Shown here one piece after another: positions 53,082 through 62,338 of a stretch of 64,000 nucleotides of DNA. Below the pieces are notes generated by a model that was not told where the DNA came from, did no database searches, and saw only the letters and a program-made list of their open reading frames with translations. The stretch's first letter is position 1; each line of letters starts with the position of its first letter. This stretch comes from Streptomyces meridianus (GTDB lineage: Bacteria; Actinomycetota; Actinomycetes; Streptomycetales; Streptomycetaceae): assembly GCF_023703325.1 (NCBI RefSeq), contig NZ_JAMQGM010000056.1:1-64000 (forward strand), read 5' to 3'. The translations under genes were made by a program, and so were the position numbers.

Positions 53082-54479
53082 TCAGCGGATCCCGAGTTCC
53101 CGCAGGACGCGGTGCTGACTTGGTGCTGGGTTAGCGGGCCAGTAGATGTACGCGATGCCGCCCGTACCGCTCCTGACCTTGCCGTTTGCGTCGTAGCGCT
53201 TCGTGCGCAGCCAAATGTTCTCGAACTGCCGCCGCTTGTAGACGTTGCGGACCTCGTCGTTGGAAGAGCTCGCAGGGTCGTTCGCCACCACGTCGCCGTC
53301 GGGGGTGAAGCCGACCAGGCACATCAGGTGTCCCGACGTGCCGTACCCGGCGCCGTCGAGCTCCGTGGCGAGGAACGACTGTGACGTTATGACCGGGATG
53401 CCGGCGCGTACCAGCTTCTCGACGTCGTTCAGCGAACCGAGCCGCGTGACGATGCCCTGCATGTCGTGGTACGTGGACGCGTAGGCTGCGTTGAACGGCC
53501 AGTTGCCGCAGCCCTCGTACTGGTAGTCATAGGTGTAGCGGGCCGCGTGACAGACCTGCGGATCCGCGAACTCCGGGTTCACCCAGGCCAGGTCGGCCTT
53601 CGTGGGCTTGCGACCCCAGTACTCCAGGATCATCTGCGACGAGGTCGGGCTGCACCAGGCCTCGCCGCCGTTGTCGTACTCCGGGTACTGGCCCTTGTGG
53701 ATGTTCTGCGAGTAGCGCGGCACCTCGAGTTCGCGGCCGGCTCCGACCCCCGGGACCGAGGCGGGGACGGTGAACCGGGCCGGGACGTCGGAGGCCATGG
53801 CCCCGACGCGCCAGACCTTGGGCGTCTTCCGGCTCCCCGGCTCGCGGTACAGCGTCAGCCGCAGCCGGTACGAGGCCAGCCGGACCGGACCGTCGGTGTC
53901 GTCGATGGAGAAGGTGTCCGTCCAGACGGTGCTCTTGCCGTCGGTCTGGTCGTCGACCGAGGTACGCCGGATGTCCTCGTCGCCGGCCGCCCAGCGCCCC
54001 ATGACGTACCAGGGGGTGGTGGTGCCGTCGGTGTAGGTGCCGTGGAGTTCGATCTGGATCCAGGTGCCGGCCGGGGTGTCGGCGTTCCAGGACGCGACGA
54101 CCTCGCTCGCCGGGGTGACCGGCCGGTGGACGGGCGCGGTCCAGGTGGCGTACTCCCAGGTGGCGGTCCGGCCGGTGTGCGGGTCGGTGTAGTCCTTCTG
54201 CCCCGCAGGGTCCGCGATGACGAGGCCCGGACGCGGCCCCGGCTCGGCACGGGTGCCCTCCCCCGAGCCGCAGCGCCAGTCGGTGAAGGTGGTCCAGCCG
54301 TGGTAACTCACGCGGTCGACGGCCTCCGTGGGCCCTGTGCGGTTGTGGGCGTCCGGTCCGGCGGCGGTGGCGCCCGTGGACCCCGACGTTGCGGCGATCG
54401 CGGCAGGCGCTGCCGCTGTTCCCGCCGCGGCGGCGATCGCGGCGGCCAGGACGGTGCGCCGTGGGGTGGGTCTGTTCAT
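53082..54479 (-). CDS. Secreted C39-like (papain-fold) peptidase
   Basis: 465 residues from ATG 54479. Tat-like signal NRPTPRRTVLAAAIAAAAGT followed by Ala-rich cleavage region. Residues 40-265 form a beta-rich domain (YHGWTTFTDWRCGSGEGT). The peptidase_C39_2 domain follows: catalytic Cys in GGEAWCSPTSSQMILEYWG, His in GTSGHLMCLVGFTPDGD and Asp/Asn in VVANDPASSSNDEVRN. Exported, probably cleaves peptides or crosslinks outside the cell. Its last 18 codons overlap the integrase end, so its C-terminus may have been altered by the integration event. Confidence 0.85.
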   Translation of the reverse strand: MNRPTPRRTVLAAAIAAAAGTAAAPAAIAATSGSTGATAAGPDAHNRTGPTEAVDRVSYHGWTTFTDWRCGSGEGTRAEPGPRPGLVIADPAGQKDYTDPHTGRTATWEYATWTAPVHRPVTPASEVVASWNADTPAGTWIQIELHGTYTDGTTTPWYVMGRWAAGDEDIRRTSVDDQTDGKSTVWTDTFSIDDTDGPVRLASYRLRLTLYREPGSRKTPKVWRVGAMASDVPARFTVPASVPGVGAGRELEVPRYSQNIHKGQYPEYDNGGEAWCSPTSSQMILEYWGRKPTKADLAWVNPEFADPQVCHAARYTYDYQYEGCGNWPFNAAYASTYHDMQGIVTRLGSLNDVEKLVRAGIPVITSQSFLATELDGAGYGTSGHLMCLVGFTPDGDVVANDPASSSNDEVRNVYKRRQFENIWLRTKRYDANGKVRSGTGGIAYIYWPANPAPSQHRVLRELGIR

Positions 54480-54658
54480 GTCGGGAGTTCCCCCAGTCGA
54501 TGTCATGCGGGGCTGCAGGTTGACGACGGTGGCACAACTATCGCCGGAGAAGGGGCCCTCCGGCCAGAGTCTGCGGACGCGCCGCGCCGCCAATATTGGT
54601 AGAGACCACTGATACGGCCAGCTGCTGACGAGCCGGCGTCGGCGATTAGGGTGGCTTC

Positions 54659-55324
54659 GTGGATCACCCGGTTCGTCCATCGGCCCAGAAGACGCGTCCG
54701 GCTCGCGCTCCCGCCCCGGAGCTCGTGTCGCTCGCGCATCGGCTGCGTTCGCTCCGCCCGTCCTGCGGCCCGGTCCGGCTCGTCGCGGTGGACGGCCACG
54801 CGGGATCCGGCAAGAGCACCCTCGCCGCTCGCCTCTCTGAGGCCCTCGGCTGCGCACCCGTCGTCCATCTGGACGATCTGGCCACGCATGACGAGCTGTT
54901 CGCCTGGACCGGGCGTCTGCGGGAGCAGGTCCTCGAACCGCTCGCCGCCGGCCGTCCCGCCCGCCACCGGGTCTACGACTGGGTGCGCCGCGAGTTCACC
55001 GGCGAGCGCGTGATCCGCCCGGAGCCGGTCGTGCTCGTCGAGGGAGTGGGGGCCGCCCGCCGGTCCGTCCGTCCGTGGCTCGCCTGTTCGCTGTGGATGG
55101 ACCTGGCCGAGAGCGAGGCGTGGGAGCGCGGCATGCGCCGGGACGGGCCGGAACTCGCCGCGTTCTGGGCGGAGTGGACGCGGGCGGAGCGCCGCCACTT
55201 CGCCGCCGACCCCTCGCGTCCCCACTCCGGACTCCTGGTGACCCGGCATCCCGACGGGTACGTGGTACGCACTGCCGGACCGGAACCCGACGCCGTGACG
55301 AACCCACTCGGCCACACTCCGTGA
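54659..55324 (+). CDS. Uridine-kinase-like P-loop protein
   Basis: 221 residues, GTG start. Walker A AVDGHAGSGKSTLAARLSEA, then VVHLDDLATHDELFAWTGRL, resembling uridine kinase/phosphoribulokinase-like proteins annotated as (d)CMP/uridine kinase in Streptomyces. VVLVEGVGAARRSVRPWLA is the Walker B equivalent. Cytoplasmic. Substrate not determined. Core-genome neighbour. Confidence 0.8.
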   Translation: MDHPVRPSAQKTRPARAPAPELVSLAHRLRSLRPSCGPVRLVAVDGHAGSGKSTLAARLSEALGCAPVVHLDDLATHDELFAWTGRLREQVLEPLAAGRPARHRVYDWVRREFTGERVIRPEPVVLVEGVGAARRSVRPWLACSLWMDLAESEAWERGMRRDGPELAAFWAEWTRAERRHFAADPSRPHSGLLVTRHPDGYVVRTAGPEPDAVTNPLGHTP

Positions 55325-55751
55325 CTGCGGCCCGTTCCCCTGCCCGGCGACGTGACGAACGGCTGCGACTCCTCCCCAACCCGGGCTTGACCTGCACCCC
55401 TTGAGGGTCTTACGTTCGACGTGCGGTTGTTTCAACAACCGCCGCAGACACGAAGCCCCCGGTTGTTCCCCCGTGATCGGGGGCTTCGTTCTGCCCGTTC
55501 GCACGCATTTCGGGCGCCCTTCGGGGCGGATTCACTACGTTGGGTGACGATCGCGCCGCATCCCATCGTTCCCCCGTCCGCCATCCCGCCCCCGCTGTCC
55601 CACTCCGCTCCTCGGTATCCGCCCCCTGCCGCAGGTACCATGCCAACCGGGAGAACACAGCAATTCCCGTCCACAGCAAGGCGATTGGGGACGGATGCGG
55701 CCCGGCTCCCGCCCGGCCGCACCACCGAGCACGGTTTGTGGGGGGGTCCCG
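55325..55751. terminator. Intergenic region with two hairpins
   Basis: A near-perfect palindrome GCGGTTGTTTCAACAACCGC at 55423-55442 is followed by a terminator with arms CGAAGCCCCCG (55451-55461) and CGGGGGCTTCG (55478-55488) then TT. The remaining 260 bases before the AAA gene contain no gene I can support and probably its promoter. Confidence 0.7.
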
Positions 55752-57659
55752 ATGGGCTTCGGCATGCAGGGCGGGCACGGCGCAGCCGACCTTGCGTGGC
55801 TGCGCGCGGTGGACGCGTACACGGTGGGCGCGTACACGCATGCGGAGGAGGAGTTCCGCTCCGCGTTGCGCTCCGATCCGGGGATGGCCGATGCCTGGCT
55901 GGGGCTCCATGCCCTCCGGATCGACACCTCGACGGCGCTGCTGCGCATGCACCGGCACCGCGACCGGTTCGGCGAGCAGCGGAGCCGCCACGGCAGAACC
56001 CTCAACTCCTGGTACTGGCTGGGCTGGTGGGTTCAACCGGTGCTGGAGCGCCCGCGTGATCTGCTGCTTGCCCACGCCTCCCACTGGCTGGACGGCCGGC
56101 ACGTCGCCGAGCTGGACCGCTCGCTGGCCGCCTGCCCGCCGGCCGACACCGACCGGCAGGTCCGGTTCCTGCATGCCTGCCGCGCCTATCTCGTCAAGGA
56201 CTGGGATGAGCTCGTCCGGCACAGCGACCCTCTGCTGAACGACCCCCTCCTGGGCATAGAGGCGGGCCTGTTCGGCGGCATGGCCCGGGTGCGGCTGGAG
56301 ATGTACCGGCAGGCGGAGCCCCTGCTGGCGGCGGCCCTGATGCGCTGCCGCAGCGAACAACCACAGCGCAAGGAGCTGCGCTACTGGCTGGCGCGGGCCT
56401 ACGAGGGCATGGGGCGCAGTGCTGCGGCACTGCCCCTGTACCGGGCCGTTCACCGGGTCGATGCCGCGTTCATGGACACTACGGCGAGGCTGACCGCCAT
56501 CGCCGACGGGGACGGGTTGGACGATCCCGCCGGGGATCTCGCCGCGGTGTCGCCGGCCGGTGCGGGCCAGGACGGCACCGGTGCACCGGTGATGTCCGCA
56601 CCGCTGACATCACCGGTCCCGGGGGCCGGCGGTGATCCGGCGCCGGAGCCCGACGCCGACGAGCTCGTTCCGGGCACGGCTCCGGTGGACACCGACGGCA
56701 TCCGCGAGAAGGCGATCGTCCCGGTACCGGGGGCGGACTCGGTACTGCCGCCCGGACCGCCCGATCCGGGGCTGCTGGCGCAGGCGCTGGACGAGCTCGA
56801 GCGGATGGTCGGACTGGATCCGGTCAAGCGTCAGGTGCGGGCGCTCTCGGCGCAGCTGCACATGGCGCGACTGCGGGCGGTGCAGGGCCTGCCGGTCCAG
56901 CCGCCGAAGCGGCACTTCGTGTTCTCCGGCCCGTCGGGGACGGGCAAGACGACGGTCGCCCGCATTCTCGGCCGGGTCTTCTATGCCCTCGGGCTGCTCG
57001 GCGGCGATCATCTGGTGGAGGCGCAACGCGCCGATCTTGTGGGCGAGTTCCTGGGGCAGACGGCGGTCAAGGCGAACGAGCTCATCGACTCTGCCCTGGG
57101 CGGCGTGCTGTTCGTGGACGAGGCGTACAGCCTGTCCAACACCGCGTACAGCAAGGGTGACGCGTACGGGGAAGAGGCGCTGCAGGTGCTGCTCAAACGG
57201 GCCGAGGACAACCGGGACCGGCTGGTCGTCATCCTGGCCGGTTACCCGGAGGGCATGGACCGGCTGCTGGCGGCGAACCCGGGGCTGGGATCCCGTTTCA
57301 CCACCCGGGTCGACTTCCCCAGCTACCGGCCGCTGGAGCTCAAGCGGATCGGTGAGGTCCTGGCGGCCGAGAACGGGGACCGGTGGGACGAGGAGGCAGT
57401 CGACGAGCTGCTGAGCATCGCCGGCCATGTGGTCGGCGAGGGCTGGATCGACGAGCTGGGCAACGGGCGCTTTCTGCGCACGCTGTACGAGAAGTGCTGT
57501 GCGTACCGGGATCTGCGGCTCGCGGGGTACCGCGGCACGCCCACCCGCGAGGACCTGGTCACCCTCCGGCTTCCGGACCTGATGCAGGCCTACGGCGAGG
57601 TCCTGTCGGGCCGCGGTCCGTCCGGCCGCGGCCCGCAGGATCCGCCGTCGCTCAGCTGA
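55752..57659 (+). CDS. CbxX/EccA-like AAA ATPase with N-terminal TPR-like domain
   Basis: 635 residues from ATG 55752 (GGGGGG region upstream; an earlier in-frame GTG-type start at 55695 is less likely). Helical TPR-like region (10-260), Pro/Gly/Asp linker (270-350), then the CbxX/CfqX AAA domain: VFSGPSGTGKTTVARILGR (Walker A), GVLFVDEAYSLSN (Walker B), LVVILAGYPEGMDRLLAANP (sensor 1) and NPGLGSRFTTRVDFPSY (Arg finger). EccA proteins serve type VII secretion, but no other ESX genes are visible here. Orphan. Confidence 0.87.
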   Translation: MGFGMQGGHGAADLAWLRAVDAYTVGAYTHAEEEFRSALRSDPGMADAWLGLHALRIDTSTALLRMHRHRDRFGEQRSRHGRTLNSWYWLGWWVQPVLERPRDLLLAHASHWLDGRHVAELDRSLAACPPADTDRQVRFLHACRAYLVKDWDELVRHSDPLLNDPLLGIEAGLFGGMARVRLEMYRQAEPLLAAALMRCRSEQPQRKELRYWLARAYEGMGRSAAALPLYRAVHRVDAAFMDTTARLTAIADGDGLDDPAGDLAAVSPAGAGQDGTGAPVMSAPLTSPVPGAGGDPAPEPDADELVPGTAPVDTDGIREKAIVPVPGADSVLPPGPPDPGLLAQALDELERMVGLDPVKRQVRALSAQLHMARLRAVQGLPVQPPKRHFVFSGPSGTGKTTVARILGRVFYALGLLGGDHLVEAQRADLVGEFLGQTAVKANELIDSALGGVLFVDEAYSLSNTAYSKGDAYGEEALQVLLKRAEDNRDRLVVILAGYPEGMDRLLAANPGLGSRFTTRVDFPSYRPLELKRIGEVLAAENGDRWDEEAVDELLSIAGHVVGEGWIDELGNGRFLRTLYEKCCAYRDLRLAGYRGTPTREDLVTLRLPDLMQAYGEVLSGRGPSGRGPQDPPSLS

Positions 57660-58773
57660 CCGTGCTGGGCACCGTCCGGTCGGCCGTGGCCGGGCGGACG
57701 GACGCCGCGGCCGGTGTCTGCGCACGACGGGCGGGACGGCCGGCGCGCCGGTGCGCGGGGTCGCGGACCTCACCGACGAGGACCTCCAGCACGTCCTCGA
57801 GCGCGACAACGCCCAGCACTCGGCCGGACGCGTCGGCGACCTGCGCCAGATGGGTCGCCGCCCGGCGCATCACGCTCAGTGCGTCGTCGAGCGGGAGCTC
57901 GGCCCGCAGCGTGGTCATCGGCCGCCAGACGCGCTGGGGGACGGCGCGGTCGCCGTCCTCCGCGTCGAGGACGTCCTTCACGTGCAGGTAGCCCATGAAG
58001 GCCCCGCCGGCGGCGCACACCGGGAACCGGGAGAAGCCGGTGCGGACGGTGAGTTCCTCCACCTGCCGCGGCGTCACCGACGGGTCGACCGTGACCAGCC
58101 CGGTGCGGGCGAGGAGGACGTCGGTGACCGGCCGGCTGCCCAGTTCCAGAGCGTCCGAGAGTCTCTCCTGATCGGCCGGGTCGAGCAGTCCCGCCTGGCG
58201 CGAGTCCTCGACGAGGTGGGTCAGTTGCTCGCTGGTGAAGACCGCCTCGACCTCGTCCTTGGGCTCGACCCGGAAGAGCCGGAGGATGAGGTTCGCGGAC
58301 GCGCCGAACAGTGCGGTCACCGGACGGCACATGCGGGCGAAGGCGACCAGCCCTGGGCTGAACCACAGCGCAGTCCGCTCGGGGGCCGCCATGGCCAGGT
58401 TCTTCGGCACCATCTCGCCGACGACGAGGTGGAGGAAGATCACCAGCACCAGCGCGATGGCGTAGCCGAGCGGGTGGATCACGGCCTCGGGCAGGTGCGC
58501 GGCGTGGAAGACCGGTTCGAGCAGGTGGGCCACGGTCGGCTCGGCGACCGCACCCAGCGTCAGCGAGCAGATGGTGATCCCGAACTGGGCAGCCGCCATC
58601 ATCTGCGGCAGGCTCTCGAGGCCCTGAAGGACCGTGCGGGCGCGGCCGGATCCGGCGGCGGCCAGCGGTTCGATCTGGCTCCGACGGACCGACACCAGCG
58701 CGAACTCGGCGCCGACGAAGAAGCCGTTGCCCAGTACCAGCAGTGCGGCGAAGGCCAGTTGCAGGACACTCAC
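57652..58773 (-). CDS. CNNM/CorC-type membrane protein with CBS domains (hemolysin family)
   Basis: 373 residues. DUF21 membrane domain with NGFFVGAEFALVSVRRSQIE at the N-terminus and VGEMVPKNLAMAAPERTAL, about four helices, then a CBS pair (RPVTDVLLARTGLVTVDPSV; LDDALSVMRRAATHLAQVAD). The C-terminal corC_HlyC domain is absent, replaced by a basic disordered tail. Linked to divalent-cation (Mg/Co) transport in related proteins. GTG/ATG overlap with the upstream homologue makes a two-gene operon. Confidence 0.88.
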   Translation of the reverse strand: MSVLQLAFAALLVLGNGFFVGAEFALVSVRRSQIEPLAAAGSGRARTVLQGLESLPQMMAAAQFGITICSLTLGAVAEPTVAHLLEPVFHAAHLPEAVIHPLGYAIALVLVIFLHLVVGEMVPKNLAMAAPERTALWFSPGLVAFARMCRPVTALFGASANLILRLFRVEPKDEVEAVFTSEQLTHLVEDSRQAGLLDPADQERLSDALELGSRPVTDVLLARTGLVTVDPSVTPRQVEELTVRTGFSRFPVCAAGGAFMGYLHVKDVLDAEDGDRAVPQRVWRPMTTLRAELPLDDALSVMRRAATHLAQVADASGRVLGVVALEDVLEVLVGEVRDPAHRRAGRPARRAQTPAAASVRPATADRTVPSTVS

Positions 58774-60155
58774 CGGGAGACCGCCTTTCCGACCGGTACC
58801 GAGGGGGCTCCCGCGCTCGGCCCGCCGGCCGGCGCGGCGTCGTCACGGGAGGTCTCGGTCCGTACCATGCGCACCCGTTCGGCGCGGTGGTGCTCGACCA
58901 TCCGGACTCTCAGCTTCCAGCCGGGGAGAACCGCCGTGTCACCCGGTGCGGGGATGCGGCCGAGCAGGTCGGCCACGAGTCCGGCGACGGTCTCGTAGGG
59001 GCCTTCGGGGGCGTCGAGGCCGATGCGGCGCAGACTGTCGACCCGGCAGCTGCCGTCGGCGTCCCAGACCGGGCGGCCGTCCTCGGCCGGTGCCGGAGCG
59101 AGCTCGGGCAGGTCGAACTCGTCGTGCTCGTCGCGGACCTCGCCCACGAGTTCCTCGACGATGTCCTCCAGGGTCACGACTCCGGCGGTGCCGCCGTACT
59201 CGTCGACGACGACGGCGATCGGCTGCTCGCTGCGCAGCCGCTCGAGCAGCGGCTGCACCGGCAGGGACCCGGGCACCATGAGCGGGGGGACCGCAATACG
59301 GCTCACCGGGGTGCGTGTCCGCAGCTCCCCCGGCACCGCGAGGGCGCTCTTGAGGTGCACCATGCCGACGATCTCGTCGAGCCGCTCCCGGTAGACGGGG
59401 AAGCGGGACAACCCGGTGGCCCGGGTCAGGTTGAGCACGTCCTCGGCGGTGGCCGTGGTCTGCAGGGCGCTGACCCGCACCCGCGGGGTCATCACGTGCT
59501 GGGCGGTGAGCTCGCCCAGCGAGATCGTCCGGACGAACAGGTCCGCCGTGTCCTGCTCGAGGGCGCCGGCCCTGGCCGAATGCCGGGCCAGGGAGACCAG
59601 CTCGCCGGGTGTCCGGGCGGAGGCGAGTTCCTCGGTCGGCTCGACCCCGAGCCCCCGGACCATCCGGTTGGCCACCGCGTTGAGCAGCGAGATGACCGGC
59701 CGGAAGAAGCGGGAGAAGGCGTACTGGGGGGTCGCGACGAAGCGGGCGACCTGGAGCGGCCGGGAGACCGCCCAGTTCTTCGGCACGAGTTCGCCGATCA
59801 CCATCTGCACGGCCGAGGCGACGAGCATGCCGACGGTCACGGTCACTCCGGGCACGGCCGCTTCCGGCAGCCCGGTGGCGGTGAAGGGGCCGGCCAGCAG
59901 CTGGGCGAGCGCCGGTTCGGCGAGCATGCCGACGACCAGTGAGGTGATCGTGATGCCCAGCTGGGTGCCCGAGAGCTGGAAGGAGAGCTCGCGCAGGGAC
60001 CTGACCACGGCGTGGGAGCGGCGGTCGCCCCCGGCGGCGGCCCGTTCGGCGTCGGGCCGTTCCACGGTCACGAGGCCGAACTCGGCTGCGACGAAGAAGC
60101 CGTTGGCGAGGATCAGCAGCAGGGCCGCGGCGAGCAGCAGGAGGGGGGTGGTCAT
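58770..60155 (-). CDS. CNNM/CorC-type membrane protein with CBS and CorC domains
   Basis: 461 residues. DUF21 domain (NGFFVAAEFGLVTVERPDAE; IGELVPKNWAVSRPLQVARF), CBS pair (ELTAQHVMTPRVRVSALQTT; EQPIAVVVDEYGGTAGVVTL) and a C-terminal CorC_HlyC domain ending in the usual GWKLRVRMVEHHRAERVRMV. The complete form of the family. Pairs of a long and a short homologue are common in actinobacteria. The 60156-60404 gap holds no gene. Confidence 0.92.
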   Translation of the reverse strand: MTTPLLLLAAALLLILANGFFVAAEFGLVTVERPDAERAAAGGDRRSHAVVRSLRELSFQLSGTQLGITITSLVVGMLAEPALAQLLAGPFTATGLPEAAVPGVTVTVGMLVASAVQMVIGELVPKNWAVSRPLQVARFVATPQYAFSRFFRPVISLLNAVANRMVRGLGVEPTEELASARTPGELVSLARHSARAGALEQDTADLFVRTISLGELTAQHVMTPRVRVSALQTTATAEDVLNLTRATGLSRFPVYRERLDEIVGMVHLKSALAVPGELRTRTPVSRIAVPPLMVPGSLPVQPLLERLRSEQPIAVVVDEYGGTAGVVTLEDIVEELVGEVRDEHDEFDLPELAPAPAEDGRPVWDADGSCRVDSLRRIGLDAPEGPYETVAGLVADLLGRIPAPGDTAVLPGWKLRVRMVEHHRAERVRMVRTETSRDDAAPAGGPSAGAPSVPVGKAVSR

Positions 60156-60404
60156 GCCGCCGCCTCGGGGCGAGGGGCGGCGCAGGTACTACAGGACGAT
60201 CCGTCCATTGCCGGGGAAAGTCACTCCTCGGTGAGTAGGTGGACCCCGCGGGGCCGCACTCGCTGCGCGGCCCCGGTTCGTGCGGGGTGGGGCGCTCCGG
60301 TCGCGCCACGGAAACAGATTAAACGGGTACGGCCCGCCGGCACACCGGCCCGGCCCGCCGAACAGTGACGGCGCACCGGCGCGGGCCGCAGAGCCCGGGG
60401 GCCG

Positions 60405-60884
60405 TCACCGGGCGGGGGAGCCGGTTCCGTGCGCCTCCGCGAGCGCCCGCAGGATGCGCGCGTCGCGGATGGCCTGCGCCCTGTCCACGCCGGGCTGGAT
60501 GCCCATGGCCGCCAGGGAGGTGCCGTCCGCGAGGTCGAGGTGGACCCAGGCGTCGCCCGGGCGCAGGTTGACCCGCAGGACCTCCGCCCATGCGAGGCGC
60601 CGGATGGTCGTGAGGTTGACGACGGTCACACCGTCGGCGTCGGCGAGCACCTTGGGGCGGCTGAGCAGGGTGAGGACGGCGAGGATGAGCAGGCCGGAGC
60701 CGATGAACGCGATCCGGTCCCCCAGGTGCCACCCGGCCTTCCCCTCGCCCGGCAGCAGCAGGGCGATGACCGTGAAGACGGCGACGATGACCGACCCGCC
60801 GCTCAGCAGGATCGCCCGGGTGCGGGTCGGCCGGAGCACGACGGGCAGTTCGGGCAGTGGCGGTCGGGATGCGGGGGCGGACAC
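60405..60884 (-). CDS. PH-domain membrane protein
   Basis: 159 residues. Two hydrophobic segments (ILLSGGSVIVAVFTVIALLL; IAFIGSGLLILAVLTLLS) then a PH-like domain PKVLADADGVTVVNLTTIRR and LAWAEVLRVNLRPGDAWVHL (bPH_6 type). It lies downstream of hisG, as commonly seen in Streptomyces his/rib regions. Function unknown. Confidence 0.85.
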   Translation of the reverse strand: MSAPASRPPLPELPVVLRPTRTRAILLSGGSVIVAVFTVIALLLPGEGKAGWHLGDRIAFIGSGLLILAVLTLLSRPKVLADADGVTVVNLTTIRRLAWAEVLRVNLRPGDAWVHLDLADGTSLAAMGIQPGVDRAQAIRDARILRALAEAHGTGSPAR

Positions 60885-60951
60885 GTGGGCACTCTTCCGG
60901 TTCTCGTGGGCCGCCCGGGCGATCCGGACGGCGTTCGGCGGGACGGGCAGG

Positions 60952-61800
60952 TCAGAGCCGGCAGGCGTGGATGCCGGTGGTGAGGATCGCGCGGGCGCCG
61001 AGCTCGTAGAGGTCGTCCATGATCCGCTGGGCCTCTCGGCTCGGCACCATGGCCCGGACGGCGACCCAGCCCTCGTTGTGCAGCGGCGATACGGTCGGCG
61101 ACTCCAGCCCGGGAGTGAGCGCGACGGCCTGCTCGACGGCCTCGGCGCGGATGTCGTAGTCCATCATCACGTACCGGCGGGCCACCAGGACGCCTTGCAT
61201 GCGGCGCAGGAACTGCTGGACCCTCGGGCCCTGCTCCCCCGCGCCGGTGCGCTGGACGACGACGGCCTCGGATTCCAGGATGGGCTCGCCGATGATCTCC
61301 AGGCCGGCGTTGCGCAGGGTGGTGCCGGTCTCGACGACGTCCGCGATGATCTCGGCGACGCCGAGCTGGATGGCCGTTTCCACGGCGCCGTCGAGGTGCA
61401 CCACGGAGGCGTCGACGCCCTGTTCGGCAAGGTGCCGCGTGACCAGTCCGGAGAAGGACGTGGCGACCGTCATACCGCCGAACTCGCTGACGTCCGCGGC
61501 CGTGCCGGGGCGGGTGGCATAGCGGAAGGTGGAGCCGGCGAAGCCGAGCTGCATGATCTCCTCGGCGTTGGAGCCGGAGTCCAGCAGGAGGTCACGGCCG
61601 GTGATGCCGATGTCGAGGCGGCCCGAGCCGACGTACACGGCGATGTCACGGGGGCGGAGGAAGAAGAACTCCACGCCGTTGTCGTTGTCGACGAGGACAA
61701 GCTCGCGCCGGTCCTTGCGCTGCTGGTAGCCGGCCTCGTGCAGCATCGCCGACGCAGGCTCCGACAGTGAACCCTTGTTGGGGACGGCGATGCGCAGCAT
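60952..61800 (-). CDS. hisG: ATP phosphoribosyltransferase HisG (long form)
   Basis: 282 residues from ATG 61800 (a frame to 61848 adds non-conserved residues). First step of histidine biosynthesis: ATP + PRPP to PR-ATP. LRIAVPNKGSLSEPASAML at the start. DIGITGRDLLLDSG, GVAEIIADVVETGTTLRNAG (PRPP loop) and the C-terminal ACT-like regulatory domain (VSPLHNEGWVAVRAMVPSRE) for histidine feedback. Downstream of hisE, same strand. Confidence 0.95.
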   Translation of the reverse strand: MLRIAVPNKGSLSEPASAMLHEAGYQQRKDRRELVLVDNDNGVEFFFLRPRDIAVYVGSGRLDIGITGRDLLLDSGSNAEEIMQLGFAGSTFRYATRPGTAADVSEFGGMTVATSFSGLVTRHLAEQGVDASVVHLDGAVETAIQLGVAEIIADVVETGTTLRNAGLEIIGEPILESEAVVVQRTGAGEQGPRVQQFLRRMQGVLVARRYVMMDYDIRAEAVEQAVALTPGLESPTVSPLHNEGWVAVRAMVPSREAQRIMDDLYELGARAILTTGIHACRL

Positions 61801-61884
61801 GGAACGTGTTTCCTTTGCGGGTGGTGGTGTGCTTCGTCGCGGCGTCACTTGCGGGCGGGCCGGGCGGCCCGCCCGTGGCGCGCC

Positions 61885-62157
61885 TCAGAGGTGAGCGTAT
61901 ACGTCGTCGAGGGAGATTCCCCGGGCGACCATCATCACCTGAAGGTGGTAGAGGAGCTGCGAGATCTCCTCGGCGGTGCGGTCGTCGCCCTCGTGCTCGG
62001 CGGCCATCCACACCTCGGCCGCCTCCTCGACGACCTTCTTTCCGATGGTGTGCACGCCGGCGGCGACGAGCTCCGCGGTGCGGGACGTGCTGGGGTCGCC
62101 GGTGGCGGCCTTGTGCTGGAGCTCGGCGAAGAGCTCCTCGAATGTCTTGTTCGCCAT
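61885..62157 (-). CDS. hisE: Phosphoribosyl-ATP pyrophosphatase HisE
   Basis: 90 residues, normal size. MazG-like helical fold with FEELFAELQHKAATGDPSTS, GKKVVEEAAEVWMAAEHEGD (metal-binding Glu residues) and ISQLLYHLQVMMVARGISLD. Second step of histidine biosynthesis. 84 bases before hisG; probably one operon. Confidence 0.95.
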   Translation of the reverse strand: MANKTFEELFAELQHKAATGDPSTSRTAELVAAGVHTIGKKVVEEAAEVWMAAEHEGDDRTAEEISQLLYHLQVMMVARGISLDDVYAHL

Positions 62158-62338
62158 GGTGTCTACAACTTACCGGGTGGTGACGGGCCCGCCTGCAACG
62201 GGGAGCGGGGCGCACGTCGGGGGCGGTGACGGGTCGGCCGGACTGCACCGCACGGTCGCCCGGCGCGGGGCGTCCGGCGGTTCCGGCCGGGCAGGTGGAG
62301 CCGGAGCTCCGCCCTGCCCGGCCGGACGCGTCGGGCGG

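Larger units (their letters stand above)
50704..53134 (+). pseudogene. int: Tyrosine integrase interrupted near its start by an ISAs1 element
   Basis: Start ATG 50704 (AAAGGTGAG upstream) encodes MLAQITDKGPG up to the insertion at 50737. The frame resumes at 52031 with CSGKRWTVRYREPGG and runs to 53134. The core-binding domain (YAAEWLALKGMAPGTAESYE) and catalytic domain are complete: Arg in CCGIRIGESLRV, HDLRHKWAT, His in MGHSSIKITVDHYGH and its Tyr nucleophile. Removing the IS plus one 10-bp target copy restores an intact integrase of about 380 residues. The 3' end overlaps the 3' end of the peptidase gene by 53 bases. Confidence 0.85.

Noticed and set aside
55423..55488. Possible tRNA or riboswitch in the two-hairpin region
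   Set aside because: No cloverleaf, anticodon arm or CCA-type end; the second hairpin is best explained as a terminator.
62163..62338. Histidine or FMN riboswitch ahead of hisE/ribH
   Set aside because: The 180-base gap has no recognisable RFN element or leader peptide with His runs.
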